From Calonectria ilicicola (taxonomy: Eukaryota > Ascomycota > Sordariomycetes > Hypocreales > Nectriaceae), in the NCBI GenBank assembly GCA_020809705.1, contig CP085827.1:5704001-5768000 (forward strand): a stretch of 64,000 nt of DNA, in the 5' to 3' direction. Under the pieces are notes generated by a model. It did no database searches and was not told the DNA's origin. It was given only the letters and a program-made list of their open reading frames with translations. The translations under genes and the position numbers were made by a program. Positions 33,972 to 44,799 of the stretch are shown in pieces (positions within the stretch are counted from its first letter, which is position 1; each line of letters begins with the position of its first letter).

Positions 33972-35335
33972 AAGTTATTCGGCAATAAGTTTTTGTTCGG
34001 ATGACCAGGTTAGGGCTGGCCCTCTGGGGGATCAATAACTCATATATATAACTGGGGGTTAGAATTATTTTAGGATCGATTAATTAACATCATTTGTCTG
34101 ATTCATTTTGCATATGTAACAAGGTGACACAGGAAAAGATAGTAAAGTAGGGTAAACGTAGGTTCCTTTGCTCTTCAAAAAAGAGTTACTTTTACTTTGT
34201 CCATTTCTTTGCCCATTACTTTGTCTAGTACTTTCACTTTTTTCAGGACAGGTGACTTACTTAGTTCCGTTCCGATTGGCTAACCAATCTCCCAAATCCG
34301 TGCTCAAATAATTCGTAAAAAAAAAAATACAGAACAGCTTGTTACGTCTGGTAATAATAATCACAAGAGCCGGGCCACGTGTGTTCATACAGCCAGCTCT
34401 TCTTCGAAGAGCTCCTTTACGCAAACCTCGTAGGTTTGCTTCCCCCTGTTCGTGTTTACATTCAGGATCCGGCGTGCCGGTTTGAACATCGGAAGGGTGG
34501 GTCCTAGTCACCTGCCCTTCTGACCCGGCCGGCTCCCCGGTTGTTTTGATTGATGCCTCAATTTGATCTAGCTTGGATGAGATGTTCGCAATTGTGGAGT
34601 CTGACTCATTTTGGGTCCTCTTTATGCCGCTACAGACGGGTGGGAGAAGTTGTTATGTACACTTCATAGAGCGAGCGAGGCTGTTCGCGCGGTTGCTGTC
34701 TATCACACTTCAGCTTTCTCTGATGCTATAACAAGCATGTATTATTATGGGGGCTAGATATAATGGAAAACCAGCGGCCAATATGGCATGGAGGCTACCT
34801 ACACTGCAACAGCGGACCAGCGGACATGTAGAGGTTTTTCTGAGACTGCCTGACCGAAGGATGAATGCTGCAAAATGGAACACGCACGATGCGAGACGAA
34901 TGATCAATCCTGGCAAGATCCTGCTGGATTGGCAAATACCGAATTAACCACATCAATACGTCACATGATTGCAGATCACTAAATTTGAACGCGAATAATC
35001 TGGGCGCATTTTGATCATTGATTGACAGCTCTTCGCCAAAGGTTCCTAATGCACTCCGGGATTCGTGATATTCAGCACTGAACAAAGATCGAATCCACCA
35101 TCCACCGCCGCATTGTGGGAGTGATGTGTCCTGTATCGCAGGACCGGAATACCACCACCAGGCCCTTTTTTAAGGTTATTGGCACTGAAACATTTCACAC
35201 CCTAGCATTAGTATTTTGACTCGCCAAGGCAGCCCTGCAGACCAACGCATTAGTCTAGAACGGCCCTATCACACCCAATCCCATGTCTGGTCACATATGA
35301 AGAGCCAGTACCTTGCTTCTTGTAACAATTCCTTG
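33972..35335. other. Intergenic with paired hairpins
   Basis: AT-rich. A frame on the minus strand at 34257-34511 looks accidental. It contains the two adjacent perfect hairpins at 34395-34439 and, at its right end, the promoter of the reductase-like gene. Confidence 0.5.
34395..34439. repeat. Two adjacent short hairpins
   Basis: AGCTCTT...AAGAGCT (7-bp stem, loop CTTCG; 34395-34413) is followed seven bases later by GCAAACCT...AGGTTTGC (8-bp stem, loop CGT; 34421-34439). Both are perfect. No downstream T-run or gene end explains them. Confidence 0.6.
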
Positions 35336-35343
35336 TATAAAAG
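35336..35343 (+). promoter_or_regulatory. TATA box of reductase-like gene
   Basis: TATAAAAG, followed about 30-40 bp later by a pyrimidine/CA-rich start-like region (CATCCCCAACAATCACAG). Confidence 0.5.
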
Positions 35344-35445
35344 GCTTGAAAAAGTTCCTTCTCTGAATTCCATTCATCCCCAACAATCACAGTTTTTATA
35401 ATTACTGCTACATCTCAAGGCCGCTTTTCTCACTACTAGGTTTTA

Positions 35446-36730
35446 ATATCATCAAACACGCCAGAAAATTCTGACAACACTATTGATACATTTTATCAAG
35501 GTCGCCATGTTTTTTGTACTGGCGCAACTAGAATGCTGGGCACTGCCTATTTGAGTAGGCTCGTCTTAGATACCCCAGTTTCTCGCGTGTATGCCCTCAC
35601 CAGAGGAGGAGAAAGGTAGCACCATCGTTATCCCGCCGTACTTGGTGTATGCTGACGGTGTCTTACCGTGATTAAGACGCCTATGGAAAACATGGGGTGC
35701 TTATTTATCTCCAGATATGCTTGTTGCTCTCGAAATGTCGAAAAAGCTAATTATCCTTGATGGGGATATTACACGACCTAACTGTGGCCTTGCTGCAAGC
35801 GAAGTAAATGCGATTCAAGAAACTGTCTCCATATTTGTCCACGGTGCATCAACAATAAATTTGAAGGAGCCATTGGTTGATGTTTCTCGTAATATCATCC
35901 ACCCGTCATTAGCTTTGGGTAAAATGGCTCTCGATTGCCCGAATTTGACCCAGTTTGTCTACGTCTCAACAGCTTACTCCAACACCTTCCTCCAACCAAC
36001 TAAGGATGGAAGAGTAGAGGGCTTTGACGCAAATATTGCAGAGGATATACGGTCTATCCGAAATAATGACCCGATATTTTCAGCAGTAGTAGAACTCGAA
36101 GAGCTGGCCGTGCTGGGATCAACTCTAGAGTATGAACTATTTAAATTTCCCTTTGCGTACAGCTACGCGAAGCATATAACTGAGAGGTTACTGGTTAAAT
36201 GCTTTCGTGATGCCCAGGCTGACCAAAAACTTCTTCTCTTTCGTCCCTCCATCATTGATCCTGCAGAATCTCACCCCTACCCTTTTTATGAGGTACCGGG
36301 CTCAAGCCCAACCACTACGGTAGCAGCATCCTGGATTCCCAATCCCCCCACGGAGAGCGTGATTTCATCACACCTGTCAGACCCAAACAAGGCCATGTTC
36401 GATGAGATACCAGTCGATATTGTTATCAACCAATTGGTCGCGCATGTGGCATTCGGGTCTACTGGTTGTGTTCATGCAGTTTGTGGCGCTGAACGCCGTC
36501 GTTTCACTAAAGATATACTAAATGCCAGTGCTAGGCTCAGAAAGTTTTGGTGGAGGCGCCCGACGATTAAATGGACTGATTGCGACTGGAAATCAGACAA
36601 GCAATGCAAATCTGCAGGCCTCTTTGTCATGTCTGGATGCGCTTTTGCTTTTGAAGAGACAAAAACTGATGCGATCTGGGGCCGAATGTTGCCTAGTGAA
36701 CAATCCTCGTGGCCACTATGGCCTTGTTAA
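35446..36730 (+). CDS. Fatty acyl-CoA reductase-like protein, no start codon found
   Basis: Two exons, (35446)-35615 and 35677-36730, with a 61-nt intron (phase 2); about 407 aa. It matches the NAD-binding-4 (male-sterility / fatty acyl-CoA reductase) family: GRHVFCTGATRMLGTAYLSR at the Rossmann start, LDGDITRPNCGL, VHGASTINL, FVYVSTAYSN, and the catalytic YSYAK. Two oddities occur. The glycine motif expected as TGATGFLG reads TGATRMLG. No in-frame ATG exists between an in-frame TAG (35437) and the Rossmann core; the codon at 35446 is ATA, exactly where an ATG reading MSSNTPENS would fit. The first in-frame ATG after it that could serve for a sizeable protein (35717) would delete the cofactor site. 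The gene may be dead, use an unseen first exon, or start at a non-ATG codon. Confidence 0.62.
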
Positions 36731-37807
36731 AATTTGTCAACCTATGAATCTGTGGCTGGGCGAAGGAAGACTTTGAAGCTCATAACTAGCCGCATGGTTT
36801 CCAAGTCATTGGGCTTACCTGGGTCCTTTTCCAACTTTTTTATGAAGTCGCTAAGCCGCCTTTAGAATTCCTGTAGGAAAATTTTTGCGAGCCGCTGATG
36901 GACGGGGTCTGGCGAGAAACTTGGGCAATGCTTATATGGATACGTTGGGAGAGGAGAGAATGTGTTTAGTTCCGTCAGTAGTCGGATGGTAGTTGGTTGA
37001 GCGTCGTCTATATTGCGGGTGAGCTCATGGACTACAGAAGTTTTCAAGCGAAAAATAACTCTGGATGAACTGCACAATACAACCTTTGAGGAAAACATAA
37101 ATGTATCAACCGAGGTGTGATGCTTGAGCTCGCCCCCTTACGGATATAGACGAGGCTCTCATCCTCATTGCATTGGCGACCTTGCTGTTCTCCGGTTGTA
37201 CAAACGGGAAAGGTGGCAATAGTAAATCTAGTGAGTGGATAAATACCCAGTGATTTGTCTAATTACTTCATGGTGGCATCCACTTATTGCCTTTAACTGT
37301 GAGAAGCCATGGAGGTCAGGCTTGGTTGCACGAACACCGCCAGTCACATCAAAATCAGGAATTAAACCGACTTTTTTTTTATGGATTATGCATCATCTCG
37401 GATGCTAATAATATGATTTATTGTCAGGAAACATCGACAGAAATTGGAAGCCCAGCCGTTGTGTCACCACGCTAAGCCTAGGTTGCCACAGGTTTGTTCA
37501 TCGCGCCCCAATACTCCAATCAATTCTTCAGCCCCCAGCACCTCAAATCCATCAGTATCGCTTCATGTCTTTATTCGTTTTAAAACTCGGCGCCGTCTTT
37601 GCATTTTGGAGCCTGGCCTTCGAGAAACCTGCTGTTCTCAACGTGAAGGCCTCGTCTGGCTCAACAGGGGAGTGGCAGCCGACGGCATCCGTGCCGGCTG
37701 TTACACAAACGGGATTTGCACTCCTTGCAAACAATTATGGCAACGCAGCTCTGCAAACCTCATACCCACAACTTCAACCTTCCATCTTCAAATTACGACC
37801 AAACACC
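36731..37807. other. Intergenic / kinase leader
   Basis: Contains no independent gene that I can support. The kinase frame is open from 37421, and an upstream in-frame ATG at 37565 (MSLFVLKLGAVFAFW...) would add a hydrophobic N-terminus. Confidence 0.5.
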
Positions 37808-38859
37808 ATGAAAACCAGTTCTTCGGCTCCAGTCGGCGATAAGACAGGTCAAAACGACCAGAGGCCTGCTCCTTCCAGCCTTGATGGCACAGGAGCCTGG
37901 ACTCAAGAGGATCAAATGCATGCCCAATATCCAAACCCAAATTTCCCACCAGGACCCTACATTAGGGGGTCCATTTTGGGATCTGGCGGATGGTGCACCG
38001 TGTACAAAGTGAGGAGTGTTCGCGATGGAACAGTCGCTGCAGGAAAGGCATCACGAGATGTGAAAGCTCGGAGACAGATTCGAGAGGAAGCCAAGATTCT
38101 CCAGATTCTAGATCATGTGAGGAATATTTTTTCGTCTGAGGTCCCGATCACGAGAGTGCAGCTCTAACCAAGTATCGACAGCATCATATACTCAAATACG
38201 CCGACTTCTACACCGATAATTCCGCTGCGCTTCTTGTCACGGAGCTATGTGCTGGTGGCACTTTGCAAACGAAGATCAACAACTTGCCCGAGGGCTTTGG
38301 GCGGAAAGAGACGCTTCTCGTCATTTCACAATGCTCTCAAGCCCTCCGATACGTCCACGGCCGAAATTACTTCCACTCAGACGTCAAACCACGCAATATT
38401 CTCATTCGAACATGGGACCCCGTCAACGTTGTGCTGGCCGATTGGGCGGATATGAAGTCGAGAATATACTTTGGAAAGGCTCCAGGAACAATGGCATTCT
38501 GGTCCCCGGATGTTGCCAACGGCGGGTTAAGCATGGGGGCAAGCGATGATATTTGGGCACTTGGGGTCTCAGTGCTGGGCATGATTGCGCAATGGCCCAA
38601 TATGGATACGCAGAAGCATATCCGCGAGTACCCAAAGGCATGTGCTGGCCATGCGCGCAAACTACTGGAGCTGAACTCAACGGATAAGGTAATTCGCATG
38701 TTGAACTGCATGCTGACCGAGAGTTTGGAGTTCAGAGCTACAGCGTCGCAATGCGTGGACCTAGCAGGTGTTGCGCTTCGAGAAGTCGATGAGGGAGCCG
38801 TGGACGATGCATTAGCCATAGTGACACCCCCAGACTTCAAGCCGATTTCGTTTTGGTGA
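37808..38859 (+). CDS. Divergent protein kinase
   Basis: Two exons, 37808-38116 and 38182-38859, with a 65-nt intron (38117-38181, phase 0); 328 aa from the ATG in AAACACCATG, preferred for its context. An upstream ATG at 37565 would add 81 residues. Kinase landmarks: G-loop ILGSGGWCTVYKV (57-69), VAAGK with Lys80, REEAKIL (alpha-C Glu), HSDVKPRN in place of HRDxKxxN with Asp170/Lys172/Asn175 kept, ADWAD in place of DFG with Asp190 kept, GTMAFWSPD in place of the APE region, and DDIWALGVSVLGM. Key catalytic residues are therefore present although the HRD Arg and the DFG Phe-Gly are changed. It is a small stand-alone kinase of the lineage-specific type frequent in mould accessory regions. Its substrate is unknown. 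Confidence 0.72.
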
Positions 38860-41131
38860 TGGAGCGGAAGTGAGAATAAATAGGGAAATAAGTAAAGATG
38901 GCAGGGGTCAATAAAGCTTGTACTGCAAGTTTCTTTTACTTCTAAATATCTCACAAAAATCGGTCTACCGTTTCCTATCATCACGAAAATCCCCTATTTG
39001 TGACGAATTAACCCATTTATTTATGCAAGACAGGAGATACCCCTGGTTTTATTTTGCTATCGAGCACTTTTGCAAATGATCGACCATCTCAACGTAGGTG
39101 CCACATTCTGTTTCGCATATGCATTTATAAAACGTCCCCGATGGAGGATGACATGAAAATATATGCACTTTATAATCCCTCTTTGCTTCGAACTCCTAAC
39201 CACAAGGACATTTGAACTTAGACATGGTGCCAAACTCCTAGATTAGTTCTTGGGGATGACCAAAGACTGTTGATAGCGCGGGAGGGACAGATTGGTAATT
39301 GGATCATATAGTAATAAACTTCGTGGAACGAGTCCAAGCTCTTTAAATCAACCAGACAACTAGTTTGTTGTCGATTCAAGTAAATATTTGATTATATGGG
39401 CGAGTGGGTTATAAATATGTATTCCATGGCCATAAAAGACCAAAAACGGCATCTTTTGTGCCCTTGTTCATTAATTTGATCACATGTTGGGATGTACTGT
39501 TCACTACCCAACAAAACTATATTCCTCCAAAGAACACACCATTCACAAAGCCACGACCGACTCCAGCTATATGTATATGGGTTTTTCCAATTGAGACTAA
39601 ATGCCTGTAATAAAATGATGCGAGGTTCTTGTAAACACCTAGAAAATAGCTCGATAGATAAACAAAAGTTCAAGGTTAACTCTTTACGGGAAGTACCTAT
39701 TCACCGGGGAAGACTCAGGGGCTCACTATCGCGCTTCCTGGATTCAGGCTCAAAACTACTAGTGAATTCTCCTTGATCTCAGCCAGTCAATGACGAGAGC
39801 CACGTAACAACAGAACATCACCATAGAGTCACCACCAGCCTCAAACAGTATAGGCCCATTACAACGCATAGGGATTCATAATTTACCTATCCCATTCTGC
39901 AAGATTAAAACATCCGTTATGGTGAACTTAACCTAGTATAGCCACGAATTCACTGAAGTTCAGCATGTCTTCGAACTTCCAGCAAACCCTATACGGAGAA
40001 CGGTGAATTAACAGCAGAGTCATGCTAGTCCTACCCTCGCAGCGCAAATATTGAAGCCATAAAGTTTCCAGATGACCGATCGATTATCTTCTTATTGTTA
40101 CTAGTGATGCCAAGCCCATCGCCATAACTAGGAATTGCAAGAGCAGAAGTACGCTTCTGATCCTTATCAGTCTATGCGAAGGCTAGGGTGGCTGAGCGAG
40201 CGATTCCACTCGGCTTTGAGAAAATATCTTTGATAGACTATTTTTCCAAGCTAGATACTAGGGACTACCATAAATGGAGCAAGCCGATAAGTGGAATGCA
40301 ATGCTCAAGCAGGCAGGCCGAATTCTTGGGGCGCAAACAGAAACCCCCGCCTTGTCGATCCCACACTCACCATGATTTGAGTACCATTATTATGATCCCA
40401 ATGATAAAAATTTTAGCAAATTGTTAAAATTCTTACTTAATTATACTCTATCTGGGTGGTAGAATATCAGAAGGTTGCAACCAAGATTCAGGTTTCATTG
40501 TAAGGAAAATCAGCAGTCCAACTCCAGACTAACACCCATTGGAAATGCCGGCATTAAGTGCACCAACCTTATTTGCTCCGGCGGCCGGAGTCGGGTCGGC
40601 GAGAGGACATGATCGGCGCCGAGTGGGAGACGGAGCCAGACCCCGTGGATGATGGTGATATCGGCAAGAAGACGGTCTCCCACTCGAAATGAGCGTTTTG
40701 CAAGAGCTTCGGAGCGACGGTGGGGGGGTCGAACCAATCCTTATGGAATTGAAAGTCGACGAGATCATTGGGTGCGATGACGTGATGGCGCCGTTTTCCC
40801 CAGCCCACATAACTTAGTCATCCCTGTCTCACAGCCGGAACGGCGATATCGCACTGCTAAGCAGCCGAGGCGGCGGAAAAAGCCATGCTCTCGTGCGTGC
40901 GCGAGTGAGCCTTTATGTGTGGAGTTTAGGCCCAATTGATGTGGTGATTCCTTCGCGCATGTTCCGCAGCTGACACGCTTTTTCTGGCCCTTATCCGCGG
41001 GACTACGTAATATCTGAAAGGGCGTGGTTTTAATGTCGCGCTCCATATTAACCTTATCCTCGACCCCCTCTCCGCTCCGGGTCCTTCGAAGCATCACCTC
41101 CCGTCCTATTCCCAAGGCATTTTCCAGCACC
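38860..41131. other. AT-rich intergenic with a GC-rich island
   Basis: Mostly AT-rich with short frames. A GC-rich minus-strand frame (40808-40569) has protein-like composition but no recognised family. The last few hundred bases should be the aminotransferase promoter. Confidence 0.5.
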
Positions 41132-42646
41132 ATGGCCCAGACGAGAAAGCTTCAGCCCGCTGCCAGAGTTTCTGGGGCGCGGCAGGATGTGTGGTGAGTA
41201 CAGAGCCCATCCGCACGCATCTGAGCCGGTTGTCGTTGCACTAGTGTAGCCCAGTTCTCTGACCCATGGCTTCGCAGGAGCATCATCAACGAGGCTGCCG
41301 CCGCCTCGCCCAACCAGCCCATTGTCAATCTGGGCCAGGGATTCTTTGGCTACAACCCGCCCAAGTTCATCATCGATGCTGCCAAGGAAGCCCTTGACCG
41401 TGTTGATGCTAACCAGTACTCGCACACCAAGGGTCGCCCCCGCTTGAAGAAGGCTCTTGCCGATGCCTACTCTCCTTTCTGGGGCCGCAAGCTCAACCCT
41501 GACAATGAAATCACCATCACTACTGGTGCCAACGAGGGTATGCTGTGCGCCTTCATGGCTTTCCTCGAAGAGGGCGACGAGGTCATTGTTTTTGAGCCCT
41601 TCTTTGATCAGTGAGTGAAATTGGGAATCTAGACATGGCCAGGGCTAAACCAATATATAGGTACATTAGCAACATTCAGATGCCCGGTGGCAAGGTCGTC
41701 TATGTTCCCCTGCACCCTCCTGTTGATGGCGCGACCAAGACCTCGTCGGCTGGAGACTGGGTTATTGATTTTGCGGAACTCGAGCGAGCCATCACTCCTC
41801 GCACCAAGATGATTGTCATTAACAACCCTCGTGCGTCTTTTGAATCCTCAGTTTATACGGTAGTGGACTAACAGACTCCCCAGACAACCCTGTCGGTAAG
41901 GTATTTTCCAAGGAGGAGCTTCAGGGCATCGCCGATCTTTGCGTCAAGCACCAGATCATCATCGTCTCAGATGAGGTGTACGACCGCCTCTTCTATGTCC
42001 CCTTCACTCGAATTGCTACCTTGTCTCCCGAGGTCGAGAAATTGACCCTGACTGTTGGATCTGCCGGAAAGAACTTTTATGCTACTGGATGGCGAGTTGG
42101 TATGTCGATAACTCATCAAGGGTGGCCAGAGCACTAACAAGATATGTAGGTTGGGTCATTGGTAACCCTGAGCTATTGCAGTATGTGTCTTCTGCACACA
42201 CCCGCATCTGCTTTACCACACCATCACCACTTCAGGAGGCCAGCGCTGTCGGCTTTGAGAAGGCCCAGTCAGAGGGCTTCTGGGACGAGACCATCAAGGA
42301 GATGAAGGGCAAGATGGACCTTTTCAACGAAATCTGGCCTGAGCTCGGCCTCCCTTACTCGGAACCCGAGGGTGGCTACTTTGTCCTGGTCAACATGGCC
42401 AAGGTCAAGTTGCCTGCTGACTATCCCTTCCCTCCCCACGTTGCCAGCCGCCCAAGAGACTTCAAGCTGGCTTGGTTCATGATTCAGGAACTGGGAGTTG
42501 CTGCTATCCCCCCTACCGAATTTTACACCGAAGAAAATGCGCACCTGGCGGAGGATTACATTCGATTCGCGGTTTGCAAGGAAGACCAGGTGCTGGAGGA
42601 TGCCAAGGAGCGACTCAGGGGACTAAAGAAGTTCATCCAGGAGTAA
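41132..42646 (+). CDS. bna3: Kynurenine aminotransferase (Bna3-like)
   Basis: Five exons: 41132-41193, 41278-41610, 41661-41830, 41884-42099 and 42150-42646; introns 84, 50, 53 and 50 nt; 425 aa. A class I/II PLP aminotransferase of the kynurenine-oxoglutarate / glutamine-transaminase-K type: IVNLGQGFFGYNPP, QYSHTKGRPRLKKALA, TTGANEGMLCAFMAFLEEGD, INNPHNPVGKV, SDEVYDRLFY, and the cofactor lysine Lys251 in GSAGKNFYATGWRVGW. It converts kynurenine to kynurenic acid and can transaminate cysteine conjugates, so it acts in tryptophan breakdown, in the cytosol or mitochondria. Start ATG follows CAGCACC. Length and all signature motifs match the family, so the call is firm; substrate preference is inferred. 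Confidence 0.93.
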
Positions 42647-44166
42647 AGGCGTCAGTCAAGAATAAAATAAATGTGAAAAATAGAAAAAGCCCATAGACGA
42701 TGGGGAACTGCTTCGCATAGATCTCAATGGCAACTCCAAGAACCAATTTGCTTAAGCACGACCCAACGTCAACACATGCGCACAGTATGTAGTGATATAT
42801 GGTATTACCCAAGATGCTAGTTCCATGATTAATTTATGATGACTGGAGACCAACCACCAAATCCAACCTTTAATAGCGATACTAAAGTGCAGTAAACAAA
42901 GTGGCTATCCTCACAGTGTTATGGCCCCAGCCACTTGTAATCTTCAATTTGCCAACAGCATTCCAAAACTCTGTTTACGGTATTGATGAAACACGAAGAA
43001 AATGGCGCCTTTGAGATCAGAGGACATTCTCATTCTCCTTTTACTACATCCTTCATGTCTATTTATCTGTAGAGAGTGTCATTGTTCTCAAAGGTATCAT
43101 TACCTAGCCAGCCAGCACTGGATTACCCAATAATAAGCTGGATTTAATGGCATTACGTATAGTAGACTACAACCCCGGAAGAATTATGCTCTCCCTACTC
43201 TTCGGTCCAGACTCTCACCACTCGCTCAAAAAATGAAACAAGTGAAAAGAAAGATATTATATAAACAAATATATGGTTATTATTTTCCACCATCAGCTTG
43301 ATTTTTTAGGGCAGCTGAATTTGTGGTAATAAAGGAGGACTCATAGAGGCACAGCCTTCCAAAGAGTATTGTACACGGCCCTCTAGTTCTTAAAATTCTA
43401 AGGCTACAACACAGAGCACCTGATCCAGTATGATGATTACAAAGTCTTTGCAGCAGTCATGCTTCGCCCTGTAATAAATTTGGATCTTAGCGAAACCTTC
43501 ATTCTCATCTTCACAAACAATCACATGAATCTCGTGTCGTGTCAAATCTAGGTGGGGCGGTGTATCTTATGCCGGCGGCTAAAGATGCCGCTTTGCACGG
43601 GGGGGGAGGGCTTTCTACCAGCTGAAAATGAGCTGCGCCAACGAATCCCCCGTGTCTCTTCATATCCAAGACCGCAAGGTTCGGGTCGGACACTTGGTGG
43701 TGAGAGTAGGGCCTTTCCAGTACGGAAGAACGCCACGCAAGTGACAGAATAAGGTAGCATAACACGCCATGTAGTTAGTTTCTGGTGCCTAGTGAAACAT
43801 CACGTATGAAAGAAGTGCCAATGGGTATGGAATGGGAGTCATATGCTAGTAAGTTGCTGCTGCTGGCGTGGAAGACCGGGTGGTCCACACGGTACAAAAG
43901 CGATTTGCGCGGAACAAGCTGCGGTTCGGAGGACATCCATTTGCTCTCTAGCACAAGTGGAACTAATCAAAGCGATCTGGGTGGAGTCTTGTAAAAAAAA
44001 AAAAATAAAAAAAAAACACAGTTTTTTAGGATAACTTTACACAAACCGATTGTGTGCGATATGAGGCTCAATGAATGGATAAATTGGGGACACATCGGCG
44101 AGCCCCTGCAGGGTAAGATCTCTAATAAAGGTGGAAGCCGCCGACCTTGGAGAGGGTCTACAGCCT

Positions 44167-44180
44167 ACGGAGCCGGCCGA
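44167..44180. promoter_or_regulatory. UaY-type site upstream of xanthine dehydrogenase
   Basis: ACGG-AGCCGG-CCGA, one base from the UaY consensus TCGG-N6-CCGA, about 620 bp upstream of the ATG. UaY is the Zn cluster activator of purine use genes in Aspergillus, including hxA. Confidence 0.55.
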
Positions 44181-44282
44181 GACGCTGCTGGGCCTGAGCG
44201 TCTTAGGGGGCCAAAAAGCCTGGGGTAGCAGCAGCAGCTTCCCCGCCCCGAGCCGCCAAGTGGCACCCGGTGCAAATCTTGC

Positions 44283-44476
44283 TTATCAGTGGCAATCCCC
44301 CCCGCTGGCACATGGTGGCACAGGCTATACCGACACCATCGACACGTGCTGTCCTGGCGATTCTCACAGAGTCTCTTCCCGTCCACATATCTCCAGCTTC
44401 CTGTTGGGGCGCTGCTGCCCCGGGACCTATCAAGATGACGCAGCGATAGCGCCGGGGGGTCTGCTATTCGCTATCT
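44283..44476. promoter_or_regulatory. Cluster of four GATA (AreA-type) sites
   Basis: HGATAR motifs at 44283-44288 (TGATAA, minus), 44427-44432 (TGATAG, minus), 44444-44449 (CGATAG, plus) and 44471-44476 (AGATAG, minus). They lie between the UaY-like site and the gene, which fits nitrogen-repression control by AreA/Nit2. Confidence 0.5.
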
Positions 44477-44799
44477 ACAGTAGCCCAAGCCTCAGCTAAG
44501 GCACTTGGGACACTGAGGTTAGCTCGTGGCCACGAGAGGGGATGCTTCTTTGGGGAGGTATGACAGCATCCCGCCGCTTGTCTCATGAGACCGTCTGCGC
44601 TTTACCGCTGATTCATCCGTCCATGCCGACGTCCGTGGGAAAACATAAAACCTATTTGGCCACGCCTCGTTTCTTCTTCCTCTCCCCTTGGATCCTCTTG
44701 GAATCTAGTAACTACCCCAGCTTTTCGGGCTCCAGTCGTGTTCAGGTCCAGCCCCTCCCGCTACCCTGAACACCGAGAACAAATTCCACCCCAGTCACA

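Larger units (their letters stand above)
42647..44799. other. Intergenic, xanthine dehydrogenase promoter side
   Basis: The left half is AT-rich 3' flank of the aminotransferase gene with no gene. The right 650 bp is GC-richer and carries the UaY-like site and the GATA cluster. Near-pure A tracts lie at 43993-44020. Confidence 0.55.

Noticed and set aside
35717..36730. Reductase start at the ATG at 35717
   Set aside because: This would delete the Rossmann nucleotide-binding core that is clearly readable upstream across a normal intron.
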